Shown: positions 26,013-33,639 of the stretch, piece after piece
Position numbering within the stretch: the first letter of the stretch is position 1
Layout: the number at the start of each line of letters is the position of its first letter
Position numbers and translations under genes: made by a program
Assembly: GCF_000720455.1 (NCBI RefSeq)
Contig: NZ_JOAK01000041.1
Location: 14,600-78,599, forward strand
Source of the DNA: Streptomyces virginiae
GTDB lineage: Bacteria; Actinomycetota; Actinomycetes; Streptomycetales; Streptomycetaceae
DNA: 64,000 nucleotides
Direction of reading: 5' to 3'
Notes under the pieces: model-generated
Database searches by the model: none
What the model was told of the DNA's origin: nothing
What the model saw: only the letters and a program-made list of their open reading frames with translations

Positions 26013-26561
26013 TCACGCCCCGTTCGCCCACTCCTCGCGGAGCATCCCGAACAGCACGCGATCGTAGCGTTCCCCCTCCACCATCACGGCCGACCGGCGG
26101 CGGCCCTCTTCCCGGAAGCCGAACCCGGTGAAAGCACGCACTGCGCGTTCATTGCCGCTCCAGGTGTCCAGCTCCAGCCGGCTCAAGGGGTAGGCGCCGA
26201 ACAGGTGGTCCACGAGCAGCCGCAGCGCGTCCCTGCCGTGCCCGCGGCCCCAGAACTCCCGCTCGCCGATGGTGACCCCCAGCGTCGCCACCCCGGCGTA
26301 GGGGTCCATGTCCCGGTAGTCGGCCATGCCGATGACCCGTCCGTCCTCCAGGTTCTCAACCGTGAACACGGCCGACTCCCTCGGGACGAGCCTCAGCATG
26401 GTGTCGAAGCCGAGCCCGACCGCCTCGGCCGTGACGGGGCCGAAGCACGGGTCGCCGGCGGCGGCCCAGCGCACCACCTGGGGGTCGTTGCGCCACCGGA
26501 GATGATGCTCCGCGTCGTCGGACCGCAGCGTGCGCAGCCTGACCAATTTTCCTTCGATCAT
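26013..26561 (-). CDS. GNAT family N-acetyltransferase (RimJ/RimL type)
   Basis: This encodes 182 aa from MIEGKLVRLRTLRSDDAEHH at 26561; seven more codons upstream are in frame but less likely. The RimJ/RimL pattern is clear: an N-terminal LRxxxxxDAxxxxxWxND motif, a central GVATLGVTIGEREFWGRGHG with the acetyl-CoA binding R/Q-x-x-G-x-G/A signature, and a C-terminal RLELDTWSGNERAVRAFTGF with EEGRRR. It may acetylate the N-terminus of a protein, a small amine or an antibiotic. It stands alone and its substrate is unknown. Confidence 0.88.
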   Translation of the reverse strand: MIEGKLVRLRTLRSDDAEHHLRWRNDPQVVRWAAAGDPCFGPVTAEAVGLGFDTMLRLVPRESAVFTVENLEDGRVIGMADYRDMDPYAGVATLGVTIGEREFWGRGHGRDALRLLVDHLFGAYPLSRLELDTWSGNERAVRAFTGFGFREEGRRRSAVMVEGERYDRVLFGMLREEWANGA

Positions 26562-26633
26562 TGCGGAATCGTAAGTGATCATGAGATCCGCTCACGTCCA
26601 CGGACATGGCCCGGGCTGCGCCGGGCCGCGTGT

Positions 26634-27092
26634 TCAGCGGTGGCGGCGGTGCAGCCGCAGCGTGGTGAAGACCGCCACGCCGAGGGTGATGTGCATCAGG
26701 GAGAGGGCCGCGACGGTACCGCCGTCGGTGTCGGCCGACAGCGGGCCGGCGACCGACAGCAGTGCCAGACCGCTGCCGACGTACTGCGCGATCCGCAGGA
26801 ACACCGGCTTCCACAGGGCCAACAGCAGTGCGGCGCCCGCCCCGACGAGCAGCGGGACGACGGACGAACCGATGACGCCCCCGACGGTGACCGCGTGTTC
26901 CTCGCCGGCGTCCGGGACGACGAGCGAGGCACCGGCCAGCTTGGCGACGGCGAAGACGACCAGATTGACCACCGCTGCGCCGACCGCGCCGGTGACCAGC
27001 ACCTGCCACCAGCCGAAGCCGGAGCGGCGGGCCGAGGGCGCGGCGGTCGCGGGCACGGAGGGACCGGAATTCGCAACGGTTCTGCTGGACAT
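26634..27092 (-). CDS. DUF6069 family membrane protein
   Basis: This encodes 152 aa with four hydrophobic helices: WWQVLVTGAVGAAVVNLVVF, VIGSSVVPLLVGAGAALLLA, FLRIAQYVGSGLALLSVAG and LMHITLGVAVFTTLRLH. A loop containing PDAGEEHAVTVGG lies between helices 1 and 2, the pattern of the DUF6069 family. The start ATG at 27092 has GGAGGAAG upstream. Function unknown; in other actinomycetes such genes often lie beside MerR or TetR regulators. Here no regulator is adjacent, but a palindrome lies in the promoter region. Confidence 0.75.
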   Translation of the reverse strand: MSSRTVANSGPSVPATAAPSARRSGFGWWQVLVTGAVGAAVVNLVVFAVAKLAGASLVVPDAGEEHAVTVGGVIGSSVVPLLVGAGAALLLALWKPVFLRIAQYVGSGLALLSVAGPLSADTDGGTVAALSLMHITLGVAVFTTLRLHRRHR

Positions 27093-27163
27093 GAGACTTC
27101 CTCCACGTATGAGTGGCCGCGCCCGCCGTCCGGCGGGGGGCTACGCAGAAGCCTCCGACCTGA

Positions 27164-27177
27164 ACCTCACTTGAGGT
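27164..27177. promoter_or_regulatory. Possible MerR-type operator upstream of the DUF6069 gene
   Basis: ACCTCA-CT-TGAGGT is a perfect 6-bp inverted repeat about 75 bases before the minus-strand start. Read on the minus strand the surroundings are TTGACCTCAAGTGAGGTTCA, which overlaps a TTGACC -35 box as MerR/SoxR-family sites do. No regulator gene is nearby, so the assignment rests on sequence shape alone. Confidence 0.35.
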
Positions 27178-27234
27178 CAAGCCCTGTTGTCCCACCCGGG
27201 GACGCCACTTCGCCCCCGTCACCGTCAGGCCCGG

Positions 27235-27984
27235 TCACGGGACGAGGAATGCGCGGAGGTCGGTGATCGTGTAACCGTCGGCCTCGGCGGCGTCGATGAT
27301 CAGGGGGAGGGCCTCGGCGTCGAGGACGACGCCGTCGCCGTTGCTGCCGACGTGCATCTGGATGATCGCTCCGGGGGCCAGGGCGTCGATGGCGCGCTCG
27401 GCGGCGGCCTCCACGCTCATACCGCCCTGCGGGCCGAGGTAGCCGTTGGTGTCGGCGGTGAACTCGATCGCCGCGTACCCCAGGTCGTTGACGTCGGCGA
27501 CGGAGTCCCGCGTCGTGGCGCTGTAGGGGAAGCGGAAGAACGGCAGCGGCTCCGCGCCGGAGGCCGTCCGGATCGCCGCGTCGGCGCGGCGTACCTCCTG
27601 CACTCGCTGCGCCGTGCTGAGGTCCTCGAAGTAGGGATGGCTGTACGAGTGGTTGCCCAGGCCGTGTGCCGCGCCCATCGCGCGCACCGCCCCCGGGTGC
27701 GCGTCGGCGAAGGCACCGGTCGGGAAGAAGGTGGCGGGCAGCCCGCGCCGCCGCAGCTCCGCCAGGACGGTGTCGATCCCGGCCTCGTCCCAGGCGGCGT
27801 TGAAGGTGAGCGCCACGACCTTGCGGGACGTGGGCAGCCGGCGGATCTCACTGCCGAGCAGCGAGGTTGGCGGGTGCGGACCGGAGAGGACCGTCGTGCC
27901 GTTCGCGGCCCGGGCGCCCGTGCACGGTACGAGGCCTGCGGCGAGCAGCGCCGCCAGCACGGCGCGTCGTCCGGTGTCCACCAC
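27235..27984 (-). CDS. Secreted polysaccharide deacetylase (NodB, CE4)
   Basis: This encodes 249 aa from the GTG at 27984, chosen because GGAGGGAG lies six bases upstream; the frame continues to 28044. A twin-arginine-like or Sec signal (GRRAVLAALLAAGLVPCTGA) is followed by the NodB domain. Motif 2 (NHSYSHPYF) and motif 3 (FFRFPYSATT) are intact. Motif 1 reads ALTFNAAWDEAG in place of the usual TFDDGP, so the first catalytic Asp is Asn, although an Asp-Glu pair follows. The C-terminal IIQMHVGSNGDGVVLDAEAL matches motifs 4/5. It likely deacetylates cell-wall or chitin-like sugars, or is a variant of that class. Confidence 0.85.
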   Translation of the reverse strand: MVDTGRRAVLAALLAAGLVPCTGARAANGTTVLSGPHPPTSLLGSEIRRLPTSRKVVALTFNAAWDEAGIDTVLAELRRRGLPATFFPTGAFADAHPGAVRAMGAAHGLGNHSYSHPYFEDLSTAQRVQEVRRADAAIRTASGAEPLPFFRFPYSATTRDSVADVNDLGYAAIEFTADTNGYLGPQGGMSVEAAAERAIDALAPGAIIQMHVGSNGDGVVLDAEALPLIIDAAEADGYTITDLRAFLVP

Positions 27985-28090
27985 GGTCGCTCCCTCCGGC
28001 ACGGCGCGCGTCGGCACGGGCCTGCCACGAGTCTGCGGCGGCACACGCCGGAGCCGCCGCAGCCCCGGCCGCGCAGCCGGGTGAACCGCC

Positions 28091-28639
28091 TCAGGCCCGC
28101 CGGCGCAGGTGCGTCGTCAGGTGGTGCTGGAGCGGCAGGCCCACCGCGGCCATGTCGTGAACGACCGTCAGCCCACCGTCCTCCCGGACGGTGTACCGGC
28201 GCCGCGTGCCCGTGACCTCCTTGGCCAGCGGCGTCAGCGACACGTCCTTGGTCTCGATCTCGAACTCCGTACCGGAGGCCCGCCCCACATAGGTCTCGAC
28301 GATGCCGGTGGGGTGGGCGAGCACCACCTCCAGGGAGGCGTCGGGCGTCACCCGCCACCACCCCGCCTCGCGTCCCGCCGGCCGTACCGGAGCCCCGGCG
28401 TCGTCGATCAGCCACGCCCGTGCCTCGTAGCGCAGGAAGGGGCGGCCGTCGTGGCTGAAGGTGACCTCCTGCGCGTAGCGGAAGTCCTTCTCCAGCGTCG
28501 GGTATTCGCCCTGGCCCCGGCCGTGCCAGCGCCCGAGCAGCGGCAGCACGGGCTCCAGCAGCGGATGCGGGTCCGGACCCTCGCCGAGGACGTGGCTGTC
28601 GGGGTACGGATTCTCCTGCACCGACTCGAACATGTTCAC
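28091..28639 (-). CDS. Nitrobindin-like heme protein (peroxynitrite isomerase family)
   Basis: This encodes 182 aa. The diagnostic motif GRWHGRGQGEYPTL (GxWxGxGxG/Y) near residue 36 opens a ten-stranded beta-barrel. It is followed by RYAQEVTFSHDGRPFLRYEA, GWWRVTPDASLEVVLAHPTG and IVETYVGRASGTEFEIETKD. A His in the last strand region (VVHDMAAVGLPLQHHLTTHL) would coordinate heme. Bacterial nitrobindins bind ferric heme and isomerise peroxynitrite to nitrate. The gene stands alone; a strong hairpin behind it belongs to the EF-G gene. Confidence 0.88.
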   Translation of the reverse strand: MNMFESVQENPYPDSHVLGEGPDPHPLLEPVLPLLGRWHGRGQGEYPTLEKDFRYAQEVTFSHDGRPFLRYEARAWLIDDAGAPVRPAGREAGWWRVTPDASLEVVLAHPTGIVETYVGRASGTEFEIETKDVSLTPLAKEVTGTRRRYTVREDGGLTVVHDMAAVGLPLQHHLTTHLRRRA

Positions 28640-28697
28640 CCTGCCTGTCTGCCGCTGTGCCCCACCGGAAGCGGAATCCGCAGCAGCATAGGGGGTG

Positions 28698-28738
28698 TGC
28701 CCCCGCCCCGCCCCCGAAGCAGGGGCGGGGCGGGGGCA
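28698..28738. terminator. Hairpin terminator of the EF-G gene
   Basis: TGCCCCCGCCCCGCCCC pairs with its exact complement across a 7-base loop (17-bp stem), ten bases after the EF-G stop codon on the minus strand. Confidence 0.8.
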
Positions 28739-28747
28739 CGGCGCGGG

Positions 28748-30820
28748 TCACCGGCCCGGCAGGGCCCCCGCGACCGAGGCCGGTACCGGTGCCAGACCGG
28801 CCGGCCGGGTGGTGAAGACGCCCCGGCCCTGGGTCCGGCCCCGCAGCCGGGACGCGTACCCGAACAGCTCGGCCAGCGGCACGGCCGCCGTGATCACCGC
28901 CGTGCCGGCTTCGGCGGCCTGGCCCGAGACCCGGCCGCGGCGGGCCGCGAGGTCACCGAGCACGCTGCCGACGGCGTCCTCCGGGACGTTCACCGTGACC
29001 TCCGCGATCGGCTCGAGCAGCTCCATCGTGCTGAGCCGCAGCGCTTCGCGCAGCCCGAACCGGCCCGCCGCCCGGAACGCCATCTCCGAGGAGTCCTTGG
29101 AGTGCGTCGCCCCGTCGGTGAGCGTGACGCGCAGCCCCGTCACCGGATACCCGCCGAGCGGGCCCGCGGCGAGCGCGTCCCGGCAACCGGCCTCCACGGC
29201 GCGCGCGTACTCCTGCGGCACCCGGCCGCCGACGACCGTCGAGCGGAACTCGAAGGCCGGCTCCTCCAGCGGCTCGACGTCCAGCACGACGTGCGCGAAC
29301 TGGCCCGCGCCACCGTCCTGTTTGACGTGCCGGTGCACCAGGCCGGTCACCCCGCGCGCGACGGTCTCCCGGTACGAGACCTGCGGGCGGCCCGCCACGA
29401 CCTCCACCCCGTGGCCGCGGCGGATCTTCTCCACCGCCACCTCCAGATGCAGCTCGCCCAGCCCCGACAGCACGGTCTGCCCCGTTTCCGGGTCGGACCG
29501 GACCACCAGCGAGGGGTCCTCCTCCGCGAGCCGCGCCAGTGCCGACGCCAGGCGGCCGGTGTCGGCGTTCTGCCCGGCCTCGACGGCCACCGACACCACC
29601 GGCTCGGCCACCGTCGGCGGTTCGAGCACCACAGGTGCGCCCGGCGCGCACAGCGTCGTGCCCGCCCGGGCCGACTTGAGCCCGATCACGGCGACGATGT
29701 CACCGGCCACCGCTTCCTCCCTGTCCTCGTGCCGGTCGGCCTGGACCCGCAGGATCCGGCCCACCCGCTCCGTACGGCCCGTGGCCGCGTCCAGTACCGT
29801 CCCGCCCTTGCGCAACGTGCCGGCGTAGACGCGCAGGTAGGTGAGCCGCCCCGTCGGCGTCGCGGTCACCTTGAAGGCGAGCGCCGCGAACGGCTCCGCC
29901 GGGTCGGGGGCGCGCTCCTGCTCCGACCCGTCCGCCATGCCGCGTACGGGCGGCATGTCGGCGGGCGCCGGCAGGTATGCGACCACCGCGTCCAGCAGCG
30001 GCTCGATCCCGCGGTTGCGGTACGCCGAGCCGCACAGCACCACGACGCCGTCCCCGCGAAGCGTCAGCTCCCGCAGGGCACGGGTCAGCGTCCCGTCGCT
30101 CAGCGCGGAATCCGCGCAGAACTCCTCCAGCGCCCCGGCGTGCAGCTCGGCCACCGTCTCCTCCAGCAGCCCGCGCCGCCGGCCGGCCTCCTCCCGCAGC
30201 GGTTCGGGGACCGGACCCGACTCGAAGTCGGCGGAGCCGGCCGTCCAGCGCAGCGAGCGCATGGTCACCAGGTCGACGACCCCGGTGAAGGCGTCCTCCT
30301 GACCGATGGGCAGCTGGACCACCAGGGGGACGACACCCAGGCGACGGCGGATCGAGGCGACGGCCGTGTCGAGGTCGGCGCCCGCCCGGTCCAGCTTGTT
30401 GACGAACGCGATCCGCGGCACACCGTGCCGGTCGGCCTGACGCCACACCGTCTCGCTCTGCGGCTCCACCCCGGCGACGGCGTCGAACACGGCGACGGCG
30501 CCGTCGAGCACCCGCAGGCTGCGTTCCACCTCGTCGGAGAAGTCGACGTGCCCGGGGGTGTCGATCAGGTTGACGTGGTGACCGCCCCAGGTGCAGCTCA
30601 CGGCCGCGGCGAAGATGGTGATGCCGCGGTCGCGTTCCTGCGGGTCGTAGTCGGTGACGGTCGTGCCGTGGTGCACCTCGCCCCGCTTGTGGATGGCACC
30701 GGTCGCGAACAGGATGCGTTCGGTGATCGTGGTCTTGCCGGCGTCCACATGGGCGAGGATGCCCAGATTGCGGACCGCGGTGGGGGAAGTGGTGGTGAGG
30801 GGGCGTCCGTTGGCGCGCAT
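28748..30820 (-). CDS. Second elongation factor G (EF-G paralogue)
   Basis: This encodes 690 aa and is complete. GTPase motifs are G1 AHVDAGKTT near 25, switch RGITI, G3 DTPGHVDF near 93, G4 NKLD near 145 and G5 GSA. Domains II-V follow ([86 protein letters not shown]). The domain IV tip [14 protein letters not shown] shows it is a translocase type and not LepA or a TetM-like protector. It has no neighbouring ribosomal genes, unlike the primary fusA in the str operon. It is therefore an accessory EF-G, probably conditionally expressed or tied to antibiotic stress. A 39-aa ORF lies upstream. Confidence 0.92.
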   Translation of the reverse strand: MRANGRPLTTTSPTAVRNLGILAHVDAGKTTITERILFATGAIHKRGEVHHGTTVTDYDPQERDRGITIFAAAVSCTWGGHHVNLIDTPGHVDFSDEVERSLRVLDGAVAVFDAVAGVEPQSETVWRQADRHGVPRIAFVNKLDRAGADLDTAVASIRRRLGVVPLVVQLPIGQEDAFTGVVDLVTMRSLRWTAGSADFESGPVPEPLREEAGRRRGLLEETVAELHAGALEEFCADSALSDGTLTRALRELTLRGDGVVVLCGSAYRNRGIEPLLDAVVAYLPAPADMPPVRGMADGSEQERAPDPAEPFAALAFKVTATPTGRLTYLRVYAGTLRKGGTVLDAATGRTERVGRILRVQADRHEDREEAVAGDIVAVIGLKSARAGTTLCAPGAPVVLEPPTVAEPVVSVAVEAGQNADTGRLASALARLAEEDPSLVVRSDPETGQTVLSGLGELHLEVAVEKIRRGHGVEVVAGRPQVSYRETVARGVTGLVHRHVKQDGGAGQFAHVVLDVEPLEEPAFEFRSTVVGGRVPQEYARAVEAGCRDALAAGPLGGYPVTGLRVTLTDGATHSKDSSEMAFRAAGRFGLREALRLSTMELLEPIAEVTVNVPEDAVGSVLGDLAARRGRVSGQAAEAGTAVITAAVPLAELFGYASRLRGRTQGRGVFTTRPAGLAPVPASVAGALPGR

Positions 30821-30975
30821 GGCCCGGGGCCTTTCGAGTGAAGAGGGGGAAGAGGGCGGCGCGAATCCCCTGACGACGGCCCGTCACCCGCGACCGGCAG
30901 CCGTGGACGGCCGTCCCCTCCGGAGCGGGTCCGGGCGGGCGGCGGCGTACGGAAGACGGGGGAGGGGGACGGGAC

Positions 30976-31095
30976 CTAAAGGTGCGTCACGGGCATGCGG
31001 TGACGGCCGCGCAGCCGGCACCGGGCGTCACGAGACACCGGGATCACGTCGTACCGGGACGGGGGAGCGAAGGCGGCGGTGCGGTACGTGCACAT
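30976..31095 (-). CDS. Small basic ORF upstream of the EF-G paralogue
   Basis: This encodes 39 aa from the ATG at 31095 with AGGGGAGC about seven bases upstream, a strong ribosome site. Sequence features are MCTYRTAAFAPPSRYDV then IPVSRDARCRLRGRHRMPVT, with two Cys and many Arg. It ends about 155 bases before the EF-G start and points the same way. It could be a leader peptide whose translation senses ribosome state, or an independent small protein. Supported by ribosome site and position only. Confidence 0.45.
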   Translation of the reverse strand: MCTYRTAAFAPPSRYDVIPVSRDARCRLRGRHRMPVTHL

Positions 31096-31274
31096 GGCGC
31101 TGCTCCCCTTCTCTTCGGACTCGGCATGAGGCGCGCAAGGCCCTGTCGGCAGCGCGTACGGCGAGTCTAGGGACCGGCCGGGGCCGGGGCACCGCATTTT
31201 TTCGGGAACTGCATGTACCGTGAGTGACGTTGAACTACGGAAAGTGACAGTCTGCGCGTCTCCGGGGAGTCATC

Positions 31275-32174
31275 ATGTCCATGCTGCTGATCAGAGGGTC
31301 GTTCCGGGTGGACGGCGGTGCCGAACCGGACGGCGACACCCTCCCCTTCATCCCGGACGACGTGGCGGACTGGAAGCTCGTCGGCGGCCGCGCCAGGGTC
31401 GTGCCCAAGGCGGACGGCCGAGCCGCCGTGCGCCTGGAGGGCGTGGACGCGCTGGAGACGCACTACAGGAAACCGGGCTACGGTCCCGAGCGCCACCAGC
31501 CGCGGAAGTTCGGGCGCCAGGCCGCCGACGCGCTGCTGAGGTACCTCGGATTCACCGGCATCGACCGTCACGAGAACGAAACCGTCACCACCGATCCGGT
31601 GCAGGTCCCGGGATTCATCCTCACCAGCGGTGCCGACGCCTACGGCCGCTGCATCGCGCTGGCCTTCGACGGCAGCGTCCGCCCGCCCGTGTACAGCGGC
31701 TACGAGGTCGCGGTCGACGAGGACCTGCTCAAGAGGAGCGCCAACTACCGCCTGGTCGAAGACGGTCTGGCGTACCCGATGTTCTATCCGGGCCTGCCCG
31801 GATATCTGCGCGACGTCCTCAGGGACGCCGCCCGGGCGGCCCGCGCCGCAGTGCCGCCCAAGGGGCTGTGGGGCGCGGACAAGACCGTCGAAGGGGCGCT
31901 GATCGCCGACATCGGATCGATCACGGACGACGACACGGGCGTGGTGATCCTGCCCAAGCTGTTCCGCCGGCTGAAGGACTACCTGGACTCCGGCTCGGAC
32001 ATCACCTCGCTCGCGGGCTTCTCCGCCTACCTCGCCGGAGCGGCCGACGAGTACCGCTTCCTGCCGGAGGGCAAGACGCAGACCGGACTGCACAGACTGA
32101 TCAAGATCAGCGAGGACGGGAAGACCCTGAGGATGCCCCGTCCCTCCGACGAGATCCTCTTTCTCGACAAGTGA
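31275..32174 (+). CDS. Thermonuclease (SNase)-like domain protein
   Basis: This encodes 299 aa from the ATG at 31275, which has GGGGAG upstream. Residues about 10-145 follow the staphylococcal nuclease pattern: EPDGDTLPF for the first metal Asp, VRLEGVDALETHY for the Arg-x4-Asp-x2-Glu segment, and DAYGRCIALAF for the second catalytic Arg. The usual DTPE tetrad reads DALE, losing the Thr. Residues 150-299 are unrecognised (GLAYPMFYPGLPGYLRDVLR, TGVVILPKLFRRLKDYLD). No signal peptide, so it would act in the cytoplasm. A short ABM-like gene follows 11 bases later in the same transcript. Confidence 0.7.
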   Translation: MSMLLIRGSFRVDGGAEPDGDTLPFIPDDVADWKLVGGRARVVPKADGRAAVRLEGVDALETHYRKPGYGPERHQPRKFGRQAADALLRYLGFTGIDRHENETVTTDPVQVPGFILTSGADAYGRCIALAFDGSVRPPVYSGYEVAVDEDLLKRSANYRLVEDGLAYPMFYPGLPGYLRDVLRDAARAARAAVPPKGLWGADKTVEGALIADIGSITDDDTGVVILPKLFRRLKDYLDSGSDITSLAGFSAYLAGAADEYRFLPEGKTQTGLHRLIKISEDGKTLRMPRPSDEILFLDK

Positions 32175-32185
32175 GGAGGCCGGCC

Positions 32186-32470
32186 GTGTATGCGGTGATC
32201 AGGCGTTACGAAGGGGTGACCGACCCCGCCGAGGCGGGACGCCTGGTGGACGAGGGCTTCGTGCCCATCCTCCGCCGGGTCCCGGGATTCGTGGCCTACT
32301 ACTGGGTCGACGCCGGGGACGGGGTGATGGTGTCCACCAGCGTCTTCGAGGACCGGGCCGGGGCCGACGAATCGGTAGTCAAAGCGGCCGACTTCGTCCG
32401 GGAGAACCTCGCGTCACTGCTCCCCAGACCTCCCCAGGTCACGGCGGGCGAGGTGGTGGCCGCCGGATAA
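32186..32470 (+). CDS. ABM-like dimeric alpha/beta barrel protein
   Basis: This encodes 94 aa from the GTG at 32186 with GAGGAGG at 32173-32179. The order is strand VYAVIRRYEGVTDPAEAGRL, helix VDEGFVPILRRVPGFVAYYW, strands VDAGDGVMVSTSVFEDRAGA, and helix VVKAADFVRENLASLL. This is the ferredoxin-like barrel of the ABM/YdhR class. Such proteins are monooxygenases or simple stress proteins; no catalytic residue can be assigned. It shares a transcript with the SNase-like gene, and its 3' end overlaps the tail of the convergent acyltransferase gene by 57 bases. Confidence 0.75.
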   Translation: MYAVIRRYEGVTDPAEAGRLVDEGFVPILRRVPGFVAYYWVDAGDGVMVSTSVFEDRAGADESVVKAADFVRENLASLLPRPPQVTAGEVVAAG

Positions 32471-33109
32471 CACCGACGCCCGCCGACGCCCGCCGACGCC
32501 CGCCGACGCCCGCCGTGACCGGCGGGGGCGGACGGCCCGCTTCTCGGGCAGGTACACCTCCGGCAGGTCGATCTCGGGCAGGGTGATCTCCCCCTGCCGG
32601 GCGAAGCCGAGCCGGTCCATCAGGGCGACGGCCTTGTCGTTGGCGGCGTCGGGCTCGGCCACCGCGCGCCGGACGGCCGGGTCGCGGAAGGTGAACCGGA
32701 TGAGCGACCCGATCAGGGTCCTGCTGAACCCGGGCCGGGGCCGGCCGGTCACCGGCGCCAGCATCAGGTGGACGCCGATGTCGCCCTCCCGCACCGGGTA
32801 GCACTCGCTGATCCGGTCCTCGGACGGCTCGTACGTCTGGAAGAGCGCCACCGGCTCGTCGTCCAGCCGGACCATGTACGCGTGGTGGGTGTCGCGGCGG
32901 TCCACGTCCTCGTAGATCTCCTGGACCAGTTCCCGGCTGGCGCCGTTCATGCCCCAGAACTGTGCGCGCTCCTCGACGACCCAGGAATGCAGCACGGCGG
33001 AGTCCGTGGCGGGGTCGACCGGGGTGAAGCGGACCGTGCCGAAACCTTCGACGGTCTCGGTCAGCACGTCGGCGCGCGGAGAGGTGAGGGCGGTGGACTC
33101 GGGTCTCAT
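32414..33109 (-). CDS. Siderophore-type N-acyltransferase (IucB/MbtK-like GNAT)
   Basis: This encodes 231 aa. The GNAT core follows the lysine N-acyltransferase pattern: FTPVDPATDSAVLHSWVVEE, the WGMNG loop, DRRDTHHAYMVRLDDEPVAL and ECYPVREGDIGVHLMLAPVT. Next come FSRTLIGSLIRFTFRDPAVR, RAVAEPDAANDKAVALMDRL, and GEITLPEIDLPEVYLPEK. These enzymes acylate hydroxylysine or related amines in hydroxamate siderophores. Homologues normally end just after VYLPEK. Here about 40 further residues (rich in RRASAGVGGRRR) are encoded by a 10-bp tandem repeat and run into the convergent gene. A possible iron box lies upstream of the start. Confidence 0.82.
   Translation of the reverse strand: MRPESTALTSPRADVLTETVEGFGTVRFTPVDPATDSAVLHSWVVEERAQFWGMNGASRELVQEIYEDVDRRDTHHAYMVRLDDEPVALFQTYEPSEDRISECYPVREGDIGVHLMLAPVTGRPRPGFSRTLIGSLIRFTFRDPAVRRAVAEPDAANDKAVALMDRLGFARQGEITLPEIDLPEVYLPEKRAVRPRRSRRASAGVGGRRRASVLSGGHHLARRDLGRSGEQ
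32474..32516. repeat. 10-bp tandem repeat, about four copies
   Basis: The unit CCGACGCCCG recurs from 32474 to 32516 without interruption, just after the stop of the ABM-like gene and inside the 3' end of the acyltransferase gene. Because the unit is not a multiple of three, each gain or loss of a copy changes the reading frame of the acyltransferase tail. Confidence 0.9.
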
Positions 33110-33172
33110 ACAGGTTCCGGTTTCTGCTCGGCAGGGCTCGGGCGCATGCGGGAACTCGCGCGGGAACCCCGG

Positions 33173-33186
33173 TTAGGGTGACCTAA
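33173..33186. promoter_or_regulatory. Candidate iron box
   Basis: TTAGGGTGACCTAA, within the inverted repeat GTTAGG-GTGA-CCTAAC, lies about 65 bases before the acyltransferase start. It matches most of the right-hand 14 bases of the DtxR/IdeR/DmdR consensus. The left five bases match poorly. Iron-dependent control of a siderophore acyltransferase would be expected. Confidence 0.5.
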
Positions 33187-33280
33187 CTATAGACCCCCTG
33201 AAGGGCGGCCCGGGAAGGCCCCGCAACGCCGGACGGGTGGCCGGCCGTGTCGGCCGCAGCAGGTTGGGCACAAGCGCCCC

Positions 33281-33385
33281 ATGACACTTCTTCTGCTCTT
33301 CCTGCTGCCGCTCGGACTGGCTCTCGTCCTGCTGACGACCGACCACCACCCGCACAAGCACGGCCGGCACCGCCATACCCGCTGA
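33281..33385 (+). CDS. Tiny membrane peptide with His-rich tail
   Basis: This encodes 34 aa: one hydrophobic helix (TLLLLFLLPLGLALVLL) followed by TTDHHPHKHGRHRHTR. The ribosome site is weak and the other strand is open, so this may be chance. The strong contrast between a leucine helix and a histidine-rich tail is the reason for listing it. Confidence 0.3.
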   Translation: MTLLLLFLLPLGLALVLLTTDHHPHKHGRHRHTR

Positions 33386-33395
33386 ACCCCAGGGC

Positions 33396-33623
33396 TCAGT
33401 CGGTGGGCTCCTGAGGTTCGGGCTTCTCGGCGTCCGCCGGGTGATCCGGGTCGGCCCGCGGTGCGTCCCCGGCATCCTCGGACTCTCCGGCGGTCCACAG
33501 GTCGGGCGCCGGAGGGTCCAGCGGGGGAAGGTCCGGCGTGACGGCGTCCCCGTTCTCCGGAACCCTGGCGGGCAGTTCCGGTTCGGCGGTCCCGGGCGCG
33601 TGGGTCTCTCGTTCGTTGGTCAT
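33396..33623 (-). CDS. Small acidic, proline-rich hypothetical protein
   Basis: This encodes 75 aa from MTNERETHAPG at 33623, with GTGGGG upstream. It is almost entirely Pro, Glu, Asp and Ala (TPDLPPLDPPAPDLW, HPADAEKPEPQEP), so it is predicted to be disordered. The start is 16 bases after the histidine kinase stop on the same strand, so it is probably the last gene of the two-component operon. Function unknown. Confidence 0.5.
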   Translation of the reverse strand: MTNERETHAPGTAEPELPARVPENGDAVTPDLPPLDPPAPDLWTAGESEDAGDAPRADPDHPADAEKPEPQEPTD

Positions 33624-33639
33624 ACGCCCCACCTGCCCT

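Noticed and set aside
24792..27266. 824-aa open frame on the plus strand
   Set aside because: It lies antisense to the sigma factor, GNAT and DUF6069 genes, which have clear domains; the plus frame is Arg/Gly/Pro-rich with no motif.
28109..30841. 910-aa open frame on the plus strand
   Set aside because: Antisense to the nitrobindin and EF-G genes, whose motifs are complete.
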